Counted from the stretch's first letter, positions 1 through 8,095 are shown. The stretch is 22,174 nt of DNA from a candidate division TM6 bacterium UASB124 (GCA_001468855.1 LDIV01000001.1:11880-34053), one strand, 5' to 3'. Program-made: numbers and translations. The notes: generated by a model not told the origin, from the letters alone.

Positions 1-186
1 ATAATAGTCCTTGAACGTTCTTACACATGAATGGTGAAAGAAGATAACGATTGTCATTATTTCGCTTTGACTTAATTGTGGTTTTGGTCCAGTCATTTTT
101 TCTGTTCCAAGTGTTCTTATTTTGATTTCTTTGTCTAAGTCCTTGCAAAAATTATCTACATGATAAAAAATAGTTGTCAGTAGCAT
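1..186 (-). CDS. IS982-like transposase, N-terminal part (runs off window)
   Basis: This open frame begins at an ATG at 186-184 and stays open to base 1, giving the first 62 residues of a protein whose remainder lies outside the window. A Shine-Dalgarno AAGGAG (202-197) sits 10 bases before the ATG. The peptide contains HVDNFCKDLDKE (residues 9-20), then KPQLSQSEIMTI (35-46) and FFHHSCVRTFKDYY (49-62). This is the layout I know from the N-terminus of IS982-family transposases: a D-F-C motif, then L-S-x-S-E-I-M-T and FH-x-S-x-x-R-x-FK-x-YY. The product would be a DDE transposase moving its own element. It lies downstream of the ribosomal operon terminator and reads in the same direction. Whether the rest is intact cannot be seen. 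The family call comes from motif memory, not a search. Confidence 0.75.
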   Translation of the reverse strand, partial: MLLTTIFYHVDNFCKDLDKEIKIRTLGTEKMTGPKPQLSQSEIMTIVIFFHHSCVRTFKDYY

Positions 187-243
187 AAGTGCCTTTCTCC
201 TTAAATTTTTTTGAGTATATAAATTTTGGCGAAAGGCACTTAT
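185..243 (-). repeat. Inverted repeat overlapping the transposase start
   Basis: Arms 185-197 and 231-243 are perfect 13-base inverted copies (GAAAGGCACTTAT on one strand) separated by 33 bases. On the minus-strand transcript the downstream arm covers the first two bases of the transposase ATG and the last base of its AAGGAG ribosome-binding site. The AT-rich loop could extend the stem by a few imperfect pairs. Such structures are known in other IS families (IS10, IS50) to block translation of read-through transcripts. That role is inferred here. Confidence 0.6.
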
Positions 244-332
244 CTTTTCAAGAATTTTCAAACCCCAAACTCACGTTATAACTAACTCCTTTTCTTAATG
301 GTAAAACGTTACAACGCGATTGTTCTTTTCTT
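244..332. other. Short gap with a candidate outer end of the IS982-like element
   Basis: No gene is visible between the edge transposase hairpin and the operon terminator. The stretch AACCCCAAACTCACGTTA (261-278) could be the outer terminal repeat of the IS982-like element, since it lies the right distance upstream of the transposase start. The opposite end of the element is outside the window, so this cannot be confirmed. Confidence 0.2.
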
Positions 333-380
333 ACCAAAAAAGAAGAGAGGTTGTAAACACAAGTGTTTACAACCTCTCTT
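333..380 (-). terminator. Rho-independent terminator of the ribosomal operon
   Basis: Bases 343-360 and 363-380 form a perfect 18-base inverted repeat with only AA between them, so in practice the loop is a few bases larger. On the minus strand the stem is followed by TTCTTTTTT, a U-tract suitable for intrinsic termination. It begins 33 bases after the rplQ stop codon. On the plus strand the stem is followed only by a short TTT, so termination in that direction would be weaker. Confidence 0.85.
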
Positions 381-412
381 TATAAGCTTTCTAGTAATTT
401 ATATGTGCTCTT

Positions 413-766
413 TTACACCCATTCAAGACGTGCAATTGGTGCAGTATCGCTTACACGACGACCAAGTGAAATGATACGTGTATAACCGCCTTGTCTGTTA
501 AGATATTTAGGTGCAATTTCTTTGATCAATTTGGTTACTGCTGCATCATCATACGGTAACAACTGTTTAACACGACGAATCGTATTAAAATCATACCCTG
601 CGCGGGCAACTGTCACCATATGCTCAGCAATACGTTGTACTGCTTTTGCCTGTACCTTACCCGTTTGCAGAAAGCCATATTTAACCAAATGAATAACTTG
701 GTTTCGCAAGAGTGCCTTACGATGCCCTGGTTTTACGTTAAGTTTTTTTCGTCCGTTTTGGTGCAT
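413..766 (-). CDS. rplQ: 50S ribosomal protein L17 (bL17)
   Basis: L17 is a large-subunit protein that lies near the peptide exit tunnel and binds 23S rRNA. The 117-residue product shows the family pattern: a basic N-terminus with GRKKLNVKPGHRKALLRNQ, then the conserved helices ending near GGYTRIISLGRR. Family members usually run about 115-130 residues. Two ATG codons are adjacent. I use the second (766) because L17 proteins normally start M-x-H-x-x-x-G-R-K-L, although 769 is possible. It is the last gene of the operon, just after rpoA, as in most bacteria, and the strong terminator at 333-380 follows it. Confidence 0.95.
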   Translation of the reverse strand: MHQNGRKKLNVKPGHRKALLRNQVIHLVKYGFLQTGKVQAKAVQRIAEHMVTVARAGYDFNTIRRVKQLLPYDDAAVTKLIKEIAPKYLNRQGGYTRIISLGRRVSDTAPIARLEWV

Positions 767-801
767 CATGATTGAGTACCTTTAATCTTTTCAATATTCA
801 A

Positions 802-1845
802 CTAGCTTACTTTTTCTTGATCTTTAATAGCTTTTTTAAGATCTAATTCTTTAATGTTCATGCCAAGGTGCAAGCCAAAAGCAGCAAGAATCTCTTTAAC
901 TTCACGCAATGATTTACGACCAAAGTTTTTAATTTTCAACACATCATCTTCGGCCATATTTACCAAATCAATGACCCTTTTAACCCCTGCACCAATAAGA
1001 CAGTTATGAGCACGAACAGAAAACTCAAGTTCATCAATTGGCTTGAGGAACAATTCAACAGGCAACCCTTTTGTTGGGCTTTCACCATCGGCTCTATGTT
1101 CTTTTTCAGTCTTTTCATCAACTGTCTGAGAAATTTCATTAAATGGGATCTCTTTTGCAAGAAGACAATGTTCAAGCTGTGTACGTAAAACTGAAGTTGC
1201 ATAATGAACAATGTCTTGTGGCCCAACAGCACCATTGGTGTAAATACTGATAATTAATTTGTCACAATCAAATCGCTCGCCAACACGAGCTTGTTCAACG
1301 TGATATTCAACACGTTTGACTGGTGAAAACATTGCATCCAAATAAATACGACCATCTGCTTGCAATGATTGTCCCAGTGGCCATTGAGCAGGCAAATATC
1401 CTCTGCCTGTTTCAACTAAAAATTCAATATCCAATTCACCATCGACAGCCAAATGTGCTATGACATGATCTTTATTAACAACAGCAAGGTGTTCATCTGC
1501 TTGGATATCAGCAACTTTAACAGGACCTTCACCCTTTTTATAAAGATGCATCTTACCCGATTCACCAGTTGTATTCTTAACAACAATCCCTTTGATATTC
1601 AAAAGAAGATTGAGCGTATCTTCAACTACACCTTTTAATGTTGAAAATTCGTTATTAACACCTTTAATGACAACTGAGGTTACCGCAGACCCCTCAACTG
1701 ACGACAACATAACACGTCGCAGTGCATTACCCAAAGTAATACCAAAGCCAGGCTCAAGCGGCTGTACAATTAACTCCCCAAACGTACTTGTACTCACTTT
1801 TGTATCCCAACTTACCTTGGGAAGAATTAAGGGTTTATAATTCAT
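802..1845 (-). CDS. rpoA: DNA-directed RNA polymerase subunit alpha
   Basis: This subunit dimerises to nucleate RNA polymerase assembly, and its C-terminal domain contacts promoter UP elements and activators. The N-terminal domain carries QPLEPGFGITLGNALRRVML, the dimerisation signature. A charged linker (DEKTEKEHRADGE) leads to the C-terminal helix-hairpin-helix domain, which includes LIGAGVKRVIDLVNMAEDD and KNFGRKSLREVKEIL. I chose the ATG at 1845 (347 residues) because the distance from it to PLEPGFG matches known alpha subunits. A GTG at 1884 would add 13 residues; it has GAGAGG only 3 bases upstream, which is a poor spacing, but cannot be excluded. It lies between rpsD and rplQ, the standard alpha-operon order. 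Confidence 0.97.
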   Translation of the reverse strand: MNYKPLILPKVSWDTKVSTSTFGELIVQPLEPGFGITLGNALRRVMLSSVEGSAVTSVVIKGVNNEFSTLKGVVEDTLNLLLNIKGIVVKNTTGESGKMHLYKKGEGPVKVADIQADEHLAVVNKDHVIAHLAVDGELDIEFLVETGRGYLPAQWPLGQSLQADGRIYLDAMFSPVKRVEYHVEQARVGERFDCDKLIISIYTNGAVGPQDIVHYATSVLRTQLEHCLLAKEIPFNEISQTVDEKTEKEHRADGESPTKGLPVELFLKPIDELEFSVRAHNCLIGAGVKRVIDLVNMAEDDVLKIKNFGRKSLREVKEILAAFGLHLGMNIKELDLKKAIKDQEKVS

Positions 1846-1943
1846 TTCTGCATCCGTCCTTAAAAAAACAATATCCGACGACACTAACCTCTCTGTTTAT
1901 CCATTGCCACAGCTCCTTTGACCGCTTTTAGCATCACGTTACG

Positions 1944-2570
1944 TTATTTAGAATATAACTCAACAATCAAATGTTCTTCGATTGGTGTTGTTATATCTGA
2001 ACGAATTGGCAAACGTACAACAACGCCTTTGCGATCTTTTTTTTGCAAATCAAGCCATTCAGGGACTCTGATTGCTGTAGCCAAACGCTTATCAACAACG
2101 TTTTCTAAAAATATTTTGTTATTCAATGTCGCTGAAGTCAACGAGATAACATCGTTCACCTTTACCAGGAATGAAGGTTTATCAACCTTAACACCATTAA
2201 CGGTAATATGCCCATGAACAATCATTTGACGTGCTTGAATTCGTGAAATTGCCATCTTAAGACGGAAAATAACATTATCCAAACGACGCTCAAGTAATGA
2301 AAGTAGGTTTTCGCCGGTAATACCATGAAGTTTAGATGCTAAATCAAAAAAACGCTTAAACTGACGTTCGCGCATATCATACATTAATTTGACTTTTTGC
2401 TTTGCATCAAGCTGTTTTCCATACTCTGTTAATTTTTTTGTTCCTGCACGTCTTCCATGTTGGCCAGGGGTAGTTGGTCGCTTTTCCAACGTACACTTAG
2501 GAGAACGACATTTGTTTCCCTTAAGATAAAGCTTTTCTCCAGCCATTCTGCATTTGCTACACGTTGCCAT
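1944..2570 (-). CDS. rpsD: 30S ribosomal protein S4 (uS4), zinc-type
   Basis: S4 is a primary 16S rRNA binding protein that initiates 30S assembly and in several bacteria represses its own operon translationally. The product has 208 residues. Its N-terminus holds four cysteines spaced C4-x2-C7-x13-C21-x4-C26, the zinc-binding form of S4. The S4 RNA-binding domain follows (ERRLDNVIFRLKMAISRIQA, then VHGHITVNGVKV). The start ATG has GAGGA a few bases upstream. It lies between rpsK and rpoA with a 97-base gap before it, one of the larger gaps in the operon, in which I see no clear promoter or leader structure. Confidence 0.97.
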   Translation of the reverse strand: MATCSKCRMAGEKLYLKGNKCRSPKCTLEKRPTTPGQHGRRAGTKKLTEYGKQLDAKQKVKLMYDMRERQFKRFFDLASKLHGITGENLLSLLERRLDNVIFRLKMAISRIQARQMIVHGHITVNGVKVDKPSFLVKVNDVISLTSATLNNKIFLENVVDKRLATAIRVPEWLDLQKKDRKGVVVRLPIRSDITTPIEEHLIVELYSK

Positions 2571-2667
2571 ACAATCCTCTATTTCTATAGTTAGCTCAGT
2601 TTCATTTATATTTTCAAAAATCTTTATTTACACAATGTTTCTACAACGTATCGTCAACGCAATAACG

Positions 2668-3051
2668 TTACACACGTCGTTTTTTAGGTGCACGACAACC
2701 ATTATGAGGAATAGGTGTTACATCACGCAAAACGCTGACGCCTAATCCTGATGATTGCAATGCTCGAACAACTGAATCACGTCCGGAGCCTGGACCCTGC
2801 AAGTTAACTTCAACAACTCTTACACCTAAGCCCAACATTTCTTTTGCCAATTTATTAGCAACTTGCGTTGCGGCATAAGGAGTGCCCTTACGAGTACCTG
2901 TATATCCCATGGCGCCAGCGCTTCCACGCATAAGAACATCACCATCAGTTGATGTAATGGTCACCATTGTATTATTAAACGTTGATTTAACATGCGCAAT
3001 AACAGTTTCAACGGTTCTCTGTTGTTTTTTCTTACTTTTTTTGTATGCCAT
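2668..3051 (-). CDS. rpsK: 30S ribosomal protein S11 (uS11)
   Basis: S11 sits on the 30S platform, where it contacts S7, S18 and mRNA near the E site. The 127-residue product has the typical lysine-rich start, then STFNNTMVTITSTDG, the GYTGTRKGTPYAAT region and the C-terminal PIPHNGCRAPKKRRV signature that ends nearly all bacterial S11 proteins. The N-terminal AYKKSKKKQQR is short and basic, as usual. AAGGG lies 5 bases before the ATG. It follows rpsM by 15 bases and fits the alpha-operon order rpsM-rpsK-rpsD. Confidence 0.97.
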   Translation of the reverse strand: MAYKKSKKKQQRTVETVIAHVKSTFNNTMVTITSTDGDVLMRGSAGAMGYTGTRKGTPYAATQVANKLAKEMLGLGVRVVEVNLQGPGSGRDSVVRALQSSGLGVSVLRDVTPIPHNGCRAPKKRRV

Positions 3052-3066
3052 CGCTACCCTTGACTA

Positions 3067-3456
3067 TTACTTCTTCGTTACTGGTTTCTTACCTGGAACA
3101 ACATTTGCAGCTTTTCGAGGACCTTTACGCGTACGAGCATTGGTCTTTGTTCGCTGACCACGAACAGGCAATGATTTCTTATGACGAAGTCCTCTATAGC
3201 ATCCAATTTCCTGAAGGCGCTTAACATTAAGCGTAATTTCCTTACGCAGTTCACCTTCAACTTTAAAGTTTTGGCTAACATATTTTTGAATAGCCGCAAC
3301 TTGTTCGTGTGACAAATCTTTTACACGTACATCAGGGTTAACGCCTGTCTGCGACAAAATTTCTCGTGCTCGTGTCAATCCAACACCGAATAAGTATCTC
3401 AATCCATATTCGATACGTTTTTCATTTGGAAGAACTACACCTTCTATACGAACCAT
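3067..3456 (-). CDS. rpsM: 30S ribosomal protein S13 (uS13)
   Basis: S13 is a head protein of the small subunit. It contacts the P-site tRNA and forms bridges to the 50S. The 129-residue product shows the family start [13 protein letters not shown], a helix-hairpin-helix ([14 protein letters not shown]), the signature [20 protein letters not shown] and the KGPRK basic tail that reaches toward tRNA. I chose the ATG at 3456, which has GAGG 6 bases before it; a TTG two codons earlier (3462) is less likely. It is preceded by rpmJ, as in most bacteria. Confidence 0.97.
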   Translation of the reverse strand: MVRIEGVVLPNEKRIEYGLRYLFGVGLTRAREILSQTGVNPDVRVKDLSHEQVAAIQKYVSQNFKVEGELRKEITLNVKRLQEIGCYRGLRHKKSLPVRGQRTKTNARTRKGPRKAANVVPGKKPVTKK

Positions 3457-3517
3457 TAACAACCTCGCTTGTTTTTCATCATTGCTTTAAGCGCTACTAA
3501 TTTTTTTAACACTAATT

Positions 3518-3634
3518 TTATCCTTGACGTTGCTTGTGTTTCGGGCTCTTTTTACAAATAACACGAACAACACCGCCACGTTTAATAACTTTGCAGCTAT
3601 CACAAATAGGTTTTACAGAAGTTCTGACTTTCAT
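3518..3634 (-). CDS. rpmJ: 50S ribosomal protein L36 (bL36), zinc-type
   Basis: This 38-residue protein binds 23S rRNA near the peptidyl-transferase side of the large subunit. It starts [14 protein letters not shown] and ends SPKHKQRQG. The zinc ligands would be C11, C14, C27 and H33. The last is one residue later than in the common 37-residue form because the segment before the histidine is one residue longer. It stands between infA and rpsM, exactly where rpmJ is expected. The gaps on both sides (77 and 61 bases) hold no other recognisable gene. Confidence 0.95.
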   Translation of the reverse strand: MKVRTSVKPICDSCKVIKRGGVVRVICKKSPKHKQRQG

Positions 3635-3711
3635 TGTATAACTCACTTAATTTATACTATATCAATATTTCAATAAACAAATCTCACGCAGCACAAGCTG
3701 CAACCATTACA

Positions 3712-3939
3712 TTAATTTTTATAGCGAGAAATAATTCTGCCTTTAGCCAAATCATACGGTGAAAGCTCCACGGCAACTTTGTCTCCTGGAAGCAACTTTA
3801 TATAATGCATACGCATTTTTCCAGAAACATGCGCTAAAATTACGTGATCGCCCTCAAGAAGACGAACATTAAACATTGCATTAGGCAACGCTTTTTCAAC
3901 AATACCATCCATTACAATAACTTCTTCTTTTTTCTTCAT
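3712..3939 (-). CDS. infA: Translation initiation factor IF-1
   Basis: IF-1 binds the ribosomal A site during initiation and cooperates with IF-2 and IF-3. The 75-residue product is a single S1/OB-fold domain with the hallmark sequences [33 protein letters not shown] and [17 protein letters not shown]. Length is close to the family's 72. Its ATG overlaps the map stop codon in an ATGA arrangement, so it is probably translated by coupled re-initiation after map. The order map-infA-rpmJ is the one common in Gram-positive bacteria and several other phyla. Confidence 0.97.
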   Translation of the reverse strand: MKKKEEVIVMDGIVEKALPNAMFNVRLLEGDHVILAHVSGKMRMHYIKLLPGDKVAVELSPYDLAKGRIISRYKN

Positions 3940-4691
3940 AATCGCGTTAAAACCTCTGCTCCATTGTTCGTAACAACAACCGTATCCTCAACATGTGCCG
4001 CAAGCCCTCCATCTGCTGTTCTGGCTGTCCATCCATCATTCATAATACGCACGTTATAACTTTTTTCTGTAATCATAGGCTCAATTGCCAACGTCATACC
4101 TTCTTGAAGAACTGGCCCATATCCAGGTTTTCCATAATTAGGAATATTGGGAGCTTCATGAATATTTTTGCCAATTCCATGTCCAGCAAAATCACGGACT
4201 ACGCCAAAACCCTCTTTTTCTACAATTTTCTGAATAGTATTTGATATGTCAGAGAGCTTTATTCCAGGTGCAATCTTATCAATTGCTTCATCCAATGCCT
4301 GTTGTACAACAAGAGCCATTCGCTGTGCCGTAGGGTTTGGATCACCTATAAAAAAGTATCTGGCAATATCAGCACAATAACCTTTGTATGATCCAACAAC
4401 ATCTATTTTAACAAAATCTCCAGATTTTAAAATAACTTCTTTTGATGGAATACCATGCACAATAACATCGTTGAGCGATATGCATGTAGCAAATTTATAA
4501 CCAGCATATCCTTTACACTCTGGCTTTAGCCCCAAAGCTCTCATTCTTTTATCAAAAAAAGTATCTAGAGATAGTGTATCAACGCCAGGATTAATCATGC
4601 TTTTGGCCTCATTCATAATCTGAGCCATTAACATGCCAGCTTGACGCATTCTACTAATGGATGCCTTATTCTTTAATACTATTCTGTCCAT
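3936..4691 (-). CDS. map: Methionine aminopeptidase, type I
   Basis: This cytosolic metalloenzyme removes the initiator methionine from nascent proteins. The 251-residue product has the complete pita-bread active site: H79, metal ligands D97, D108, H171, E204 and E235, and the second catalytic histidine H178 in [15 protein letters not shown]. The absence of an N-terminal zinc-finger extension makes it the short bacterial type Ia form. The frame is open upstream to 4733, overlapping adk, but family alignment favours the ATG at 4691, 7 bases after the adk stop. Its ribosome-binding site is weak (GAGAA), so coupling to adk is plausible. It sits between adk and infA. Confidence 0.95.
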   Translation of the reverse strand: MDRIVLKNKASISRMRQAGMLMAQIMNEAKSMINPGVDTLSLDTFFDKRMRALGLKPECKGYAGYKFATCISLNDVIVHGIPSKEVILKSGDFVKIDVVGSYKGYCADIARYFFIGDPNPTAQRMALVVQQALDEAIDKIAPGIKLSDISNTIQKIVEKEGFGVVRDFAGHGIGKNIHEAPNIPNYGKPGYGPVLQEGMTLAIEPMITEKSYNVRIMNDGWTARTADGGLAAHVEDTVVVTNNGAEVLTRL

Positions 4692-4698
4692 CAAATTC

Positions 4699-5364
4699 TC
4701 AAAATAACTGTAAAAACCGCTCAAAAACACCAATTTGATCTAGTTTTGAGGTATTAAGCTTCTCAACTTGCTGATCCCTGCTCTTATAGAATGCCAACAA
4801 CGCATCCTTATGTTGCGGATACAAAGCAAGACGAGCACGAACAACATGTTCTTTATCATCATCCCTACGCTCAAACAAACTACCACATTGTTTGCAATTT
4901 GTCATTTTATCATCTGGTCTTACCATCTGACATTGTTTATTATTGCAAACTAACCGCCCCTGTAAGCGATTAAAGAGAACTTCCTCGTTTGATTCAAAAA
5001 ATATCACCTTAAACACATACTCGGTTGGTTTAGATTCAAAAAAATCACATAATAATTGTGCTTGCCCCTTAGTTCGGGGAAATCCATCCAAAACTATTGG
5101 GATATTTGCATATTCCTGATGTTCAAGCCATTCAATGACCATAGCTGTAATAATATCATCTGGAATCAACTGGCCTTGCTTGAGATAGTGATCAAACTGT
5201 AAACCAAACGGGGTTTCTTTTGCAACATGCTCTCGACATAAATTACCCGTCGAAAGCATTATGTAGCCACATTTTTCAACTAGTTTTTGCGCTAACGTTC
5301 CCTTACCAGATCCCGGAGGACCAAAAAACGAGAAAATTATTCGCGAGGTATCGTGATGAATCAT
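4699..5364 (-). CDS. adk: Adenylate kinase with cysteine-bearing LID
   Basis: Adenylate kinase catalyses ATP + AMP = 2 ADP in the cytosol. The 221-residue product has the P-loop GPPGSGKGT (residues 15-23), the AMP-binding region around LSTGNLCREH (37-46) and DGFPRT (93-98). The LID contains C140, C145, C157 and C160, the structural zinc arrangement of the long adenylate kinases. The first pair is spaced by four residues instead of the usual two. Its ATG has no recognisable Shine-Dalgarno sequence and follows secY by 19 bases, so translation may depend on coupling. The neighbours secY and map give the conventional secY-adk-map order. Confidence 0.95.
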   Translation of the reverse strand: MIHHDTSRIIFSFFGPPGSGKGTLAQKLVEKCGYIMLSTGNLCREHVAKETPFGLQFDHYLKQGQLIPDDIITAMVIEWLEHQEYANIPIVLDGFPRTKGQAQLLCDFFESKPTEYVFKVIFFESNEEVLFNRLQGRLVCNNKQCQMVRPDDKMTNCKQCGSLFERRDDDKEHVVRARLALYPQHKDALLAFYKSRDQQVEKLNTSKLDQIGVFERFLQLF

Positions 5365-5383
5365 AACATCATAACATTTAACG

Positions 5384-6706
5384 TCAACGTACGTAACGTC
5401 CTTTCAACCTGCCAGTTGCCAAGAAACCTTCGTAACGTCGTTCTATAAGATGAGACTCTATTTGCGCTGAAGCATCAAGAGCAACACCTATAACGATCAA
5501 AAGGCTTACACCACTAAACATAACAGGAAAGGACATAATATTTTTAAGCACTGACGGGAGAATCGCCAACAATGCCAAATAAATGGCACCAGGAAAACAT
5601 ACTCTCGTCAAAAGATAATCAAAAAATTCAGCTGTTTTATTTCCTGGCCTAATACCTGGAATAAAACCCCCAGATTTTCGAATATTATCTGCTAACTCTA
5701 CTGGATTAAAAATAACCGCAGTATAAAAGTATGCAAAGAAAACAATCAACCCAGCATTTAATATGTTATATAGTAAATGTTCGTTGTAAAACCAGTCCAT
5801 TAAAAATCTGTTTACATCGGGCCAACGAGCAGCTAAAAAGCTAGCTATCGTTAAAGGCATACCAAGAATTGCTTGAGAAAATATTACAGGAACAACATTT
5901 GACGGATTAAGTTTTAATGGAATGTATGAGCTTTGTCCGCCATAAACCTTATGCCCAATAACACGCTTAGCATATTGAACAGGAACCTTCCGTTCGCCGC
6001 GTTCTAAGAAAATAATACAACATATAAATGCTATTGTTATAATGGCAAGCAATGCAGCAATAAGCAAATCCGTTTGTCCCATCCGAACATTTTCAACAAT
6101 TCGTAAAATAGCGCTAGGAAAGCCAGCAACAATACCAGCAAAAATAATCATCGAACTTCCATTACCAATACCATGAGCATTAATCTGCTCCCCAAGCCAC
6201 ATAACAAACAAAGCACCGAGACTTAATATTAACACTGCCGAAAGCCTAAATCCCCAGCCAGGATTAATAACAATACCAGGAGCGCTACGTTCAATATATG
6301 TAGCAATACCCATTGACTGAACAATGCTGATACCGAGCGTCAAATAACGCGTGTATTTATTGATAATACGACGACCATAATCTCCTTCTTTAGATAATGC
6401 TTCAAGCGTTGGAACCATAATAGTTAATAGCTGCATCATAATTGAAGCACTAATATAGGGAGACATTCCTAAAGCAAAAATAGCAAAATTACGCAATGCG
6501 CCACCAGAAAAAAGATCCAAGTATGACAATAACCCGCCTGCAAATTGAGTACTAAAAAGAGTATTTAATGCCACCACATCAACACCAGGAATTGGTACAT
6601 GTACCCCAAAGCGGAACACTGCAAAAATTCCAAGTGTGAATGCTAACTTTTTACGCAATTCTGCTACTAAAAAAATGTTTTTAAAATTATGGAGTAAAAC
6701 TACCAC
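5384..6706 (-). CDS. secY: Protein translocase subunit SecY
   Basis: SecY forms the membrane channel of the Sec translocon, through which secreted and membrane proteins pass with SecE, SecG and SecA or the ribosome. The 440-residue product has a short amphipathic N-terminus and about ten hydrophobic segments. It carries FRFGVHVPIPGVD near TM1, the plug-region FSGGALRNFAIFALGMSPYI, the cytosolic loop ERGERKVPVQYAKR, and the C-terminal RYEGFLATGRLKGR. It starts at GTG, with AGGAG about 7 bases before it. It closes the spc block, 10 bases after rplO. It would export the secreted protein encoded at 21349-21948. Confidence 0.97.
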   Translation of the reverse strand: MVVLLHNFKNIFLVAELRKKLAFTLGIFAVFRFGVHVPIPGVDVVALNTLFSTQFAGGLLSYLDLFSGGALRNFAIFALGMSPYISASIMMQLLTIMVPTLEALSKEGDYGRRIINKYTRYLTLGISIVQSMGIATYIERSAPGIVINPGWGFRLSAVLILSLGALFVMWLGEQINAHGIGNGSSMIIFAGIVAGFPSAILRIVENVRMGQTDLLIAALLAIITIAFICCIIFLERGERKVPVQYAKRVIGHKVYGGQSSYIPLKLNPSNVVPVIFSQAILGMPLTIASFLAARWPDVNRFLMDWFYNEHLLYNILNAGLIVFFAYFYTAVIFNPVELADNIRKSGGFIPGIRPGNKTAEFFDYLLTRVCFPGAIYLALLAILPSVLKNIMSFPVMFSGVSLLIVIGVALDASAQIESHLIERRYEGFLATGRLKGRYVR

Positions 6707-6716
6707 TGCCTATCTC

Positions 6717-7157
6717 CTATACCAACTGCACCAGGCCTCCAGCTTTTGTAATAGCCTGGGAAGCTGATTCGCTAACAGCATTTACCTTTACCGTTAATTT
6801 TTTAGTTAACGTTCCTGATCCTAAGACCTTAACTAAAAAATCACCATTTCCCTTAATTAACCCCTTTTGACGAAGTGATTGAATATCTACAACATCACCT
6901 GCAGCAAATTTAGACTCTAAAAGATCTAAATTGATTGGTTTAACTTCACGTCGTAACACGTTACTAAAACCACGTCGTGGAATTCGACGAACCAATGGCA
7001 TTTGGCCACCTTCAAAAAATGCTTTTATTTCGCTACGAGAACCTGTACGGCATCGTTGTCCTTCTTTACCACGACCAGAATAACGACCTCGCTTACCACC
7101 TCGGCCAACGCGTTTCCTTTTTTCAGTAAGTTTTTCCAAATTATTAAGCTGCAACAT
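6717..7157 (-). CDS. rplO: 50S ribosomal protein L15 (uL15)
   Basis: L15 is a late-assembling large-subunit protein that organises several 23S rRNA domains. The 146-residue product has the extended glycine/arginine-rich N-terminal arm (KRVGRGGKRGRYSGRGKEGQ), then PLVRRIPRRGFSN and the C-terminal globular domain with KVLGSGTLTKKLTVKV. The frame is open to 7238, but the typical L15 start is the ATG at 7157, which lies inside the end of rpsE and overlaps it by 14 bases. That overlap leaves no space for rpmD, normally found between rpsE and rplO. Confidence 0.96.
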   Translation of the reverse strand: MLQLNNLEKLTEKRKRVGRGGKRGRYSGRGKEGQRCRTGSRSEIKAFFEGGQMPLVRRIPRRGFSNVLRREVKPINLDLLESKFAAGDVVDIQSLRQKGLIKGNGDFLVKVLGSGTLTKKLTVKVNAVSESASQAITKAGGLVQLV

Positions 7158-7695
7158 CTTTGCTCCCAAAGATTTCTTTAACCGTCTTACCACGCAATTG
7201 TGCAATATGTTGAGCAGTACGAAGCTTACCAAGCGCATTCATCGTTGCTTTAACAACGTTTTGAGGATTTGATGCTCCAATAACTTTAGAGAGCACATCA
7301 CGAACACCAAGAGCTTCCATTACCGCACGAATAGCACCACCAGCAATAACACCCGTACCTTTTGCCGCTGAACGAATAATAACTTTGCTTGCAGAATGTT
7401 TACCTGTTACCGTATAAGGAATTGTAGTTTTATACAAAGGAACAGAAACCATTGATTTACGAGCTTTACGCAAAGCTTTTGAAATAGCAGCAGAAACATC
7501 GCGGCTTTTTCCAAGCGCAATACCAACGTTTCCTTTCTTATCACCAACAACAACTAATGCTGAGAATGCAAATCGGCGACCACCACGAATAACTTTGGCA
7601 ACACGACGTACACTCAATACTGATTCAGAAAATTCCTCAACAGGTTGCTGTTGTGACTTTGCTACAATCGACTTTTTATTTTTTTCTTCGGCCAT
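7144..7695 (-). CDS. rpsE: 30S ribosomal protein S5 (uS5)
   Basis: S5 lies near the mRNA entry channel and contributes to decoding accuracy and helicase activity. The 183-residue product has a polar N-terminal extension of about 20 residues. The double-stranded RNA-binding domain follows (VRRVAKVIRGGRRFAFSALV, then VVGDKKGNVG) and then the C-terminal domain with AAKGTGVIAGGAIRAVMEA and GVRDVLSKVIGASNPQNVVK. The start ATG has only a weak GGGAAA upstream. It follows rplR by 43 bases and overlaps rplO by 14, so rplO is probably translated by coupling. Confidence 0.97.
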   Translation of the reverse strand: MAEEKNKKSIVAKSQQQPVEEFSESVLSVRRVAKVIRGGRRFAFSALVVVGDKKGNVGIALGKSRDVSAAISKALRKARKSMVSVPLYKTTIPYTVTGKHSASKVIIRSAAKGTGVIAGGAIRAVMEALGVRDVLSKVIGASNPQNVVKATMNALGKLRTAQHIAQLRGKTVKEIFGSKDVAA

Positions 7696-7738
7696 ATTAA
7701 TTTCCCAGAACGCTAAACATCAAAACCTAATTTTCCTA

Positions 7739-8095
7739 TTAAAACTTAAGTCCGGCTTCCCTTAAACCATCGGCAAGAGCGCGAACTCTTCCATGATACA
7801 AATAAGAACCACGATCAAAGAAAACATCATTAAGTTTCTTTTCAACCGCCATTTTTCCAAGTTCCAATCCAACTTGTTTAGCGATATCAACTTTCTTACC
7901 CTTGGATTTTTTCAAATTAAGAGAAGAATAACTAAGAACTGTTTTTTGTTGACTATCATCGATGATCTGTGCATAAATGTGGCTCAAACTTCTGAAAACA
8001 GAAACACGCAATTTTGCACCACGACTGAATTGTCGACCACGTACACGGTATGTTCTTTGTTGAATTCGTTTTTTTAATCTTTTCAGCAAACTCAC
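7739..8095 (-). CDS. rplR: 50S ribosomal protein L18 (uL18)
   Basis: L18 binds 5S rRNA together with L5 and helps mount it on the large subunit. The 118-residue product has the basic N-terminal arm, the RLRVSVFRSLSHIYAQIIDD-type core (here beginning KLRVSVFRS) and the C-terminal FDRGSYLYHGRVRALADGLREAGL signature that ends bacterial L18. It starts at GTG with AAGGG about 7 bases upstream. It lies between rplF and rpsE as expected. Confidence 0.97.
   Translation of the reverse strand: MSLLKRLKKRIQQRTYRVRGRQFSRGAKLRVSVFRSLSHIYAQIIDDSQQKTVLSYSSLNLKKSKGKKVDIAKQVGLELGKMAVEKKLNDVFFDRGSYLYHGRVRALADGLREAGLKF

Noticed and set aside
185..243. Hairpin as a transcription terminator
   Set aside because: No T-run follows on either strand, and the arm overlaps a start codon, so a role in translation is more likely.
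7158..7238. N-terminal extension of L15 or a hidden rpmD in the upstream part of that frame
   Set aside because: The 27 extra codons lie inside rpsE, show no L30 features, and L15 family starts align with the ATG at 7157.
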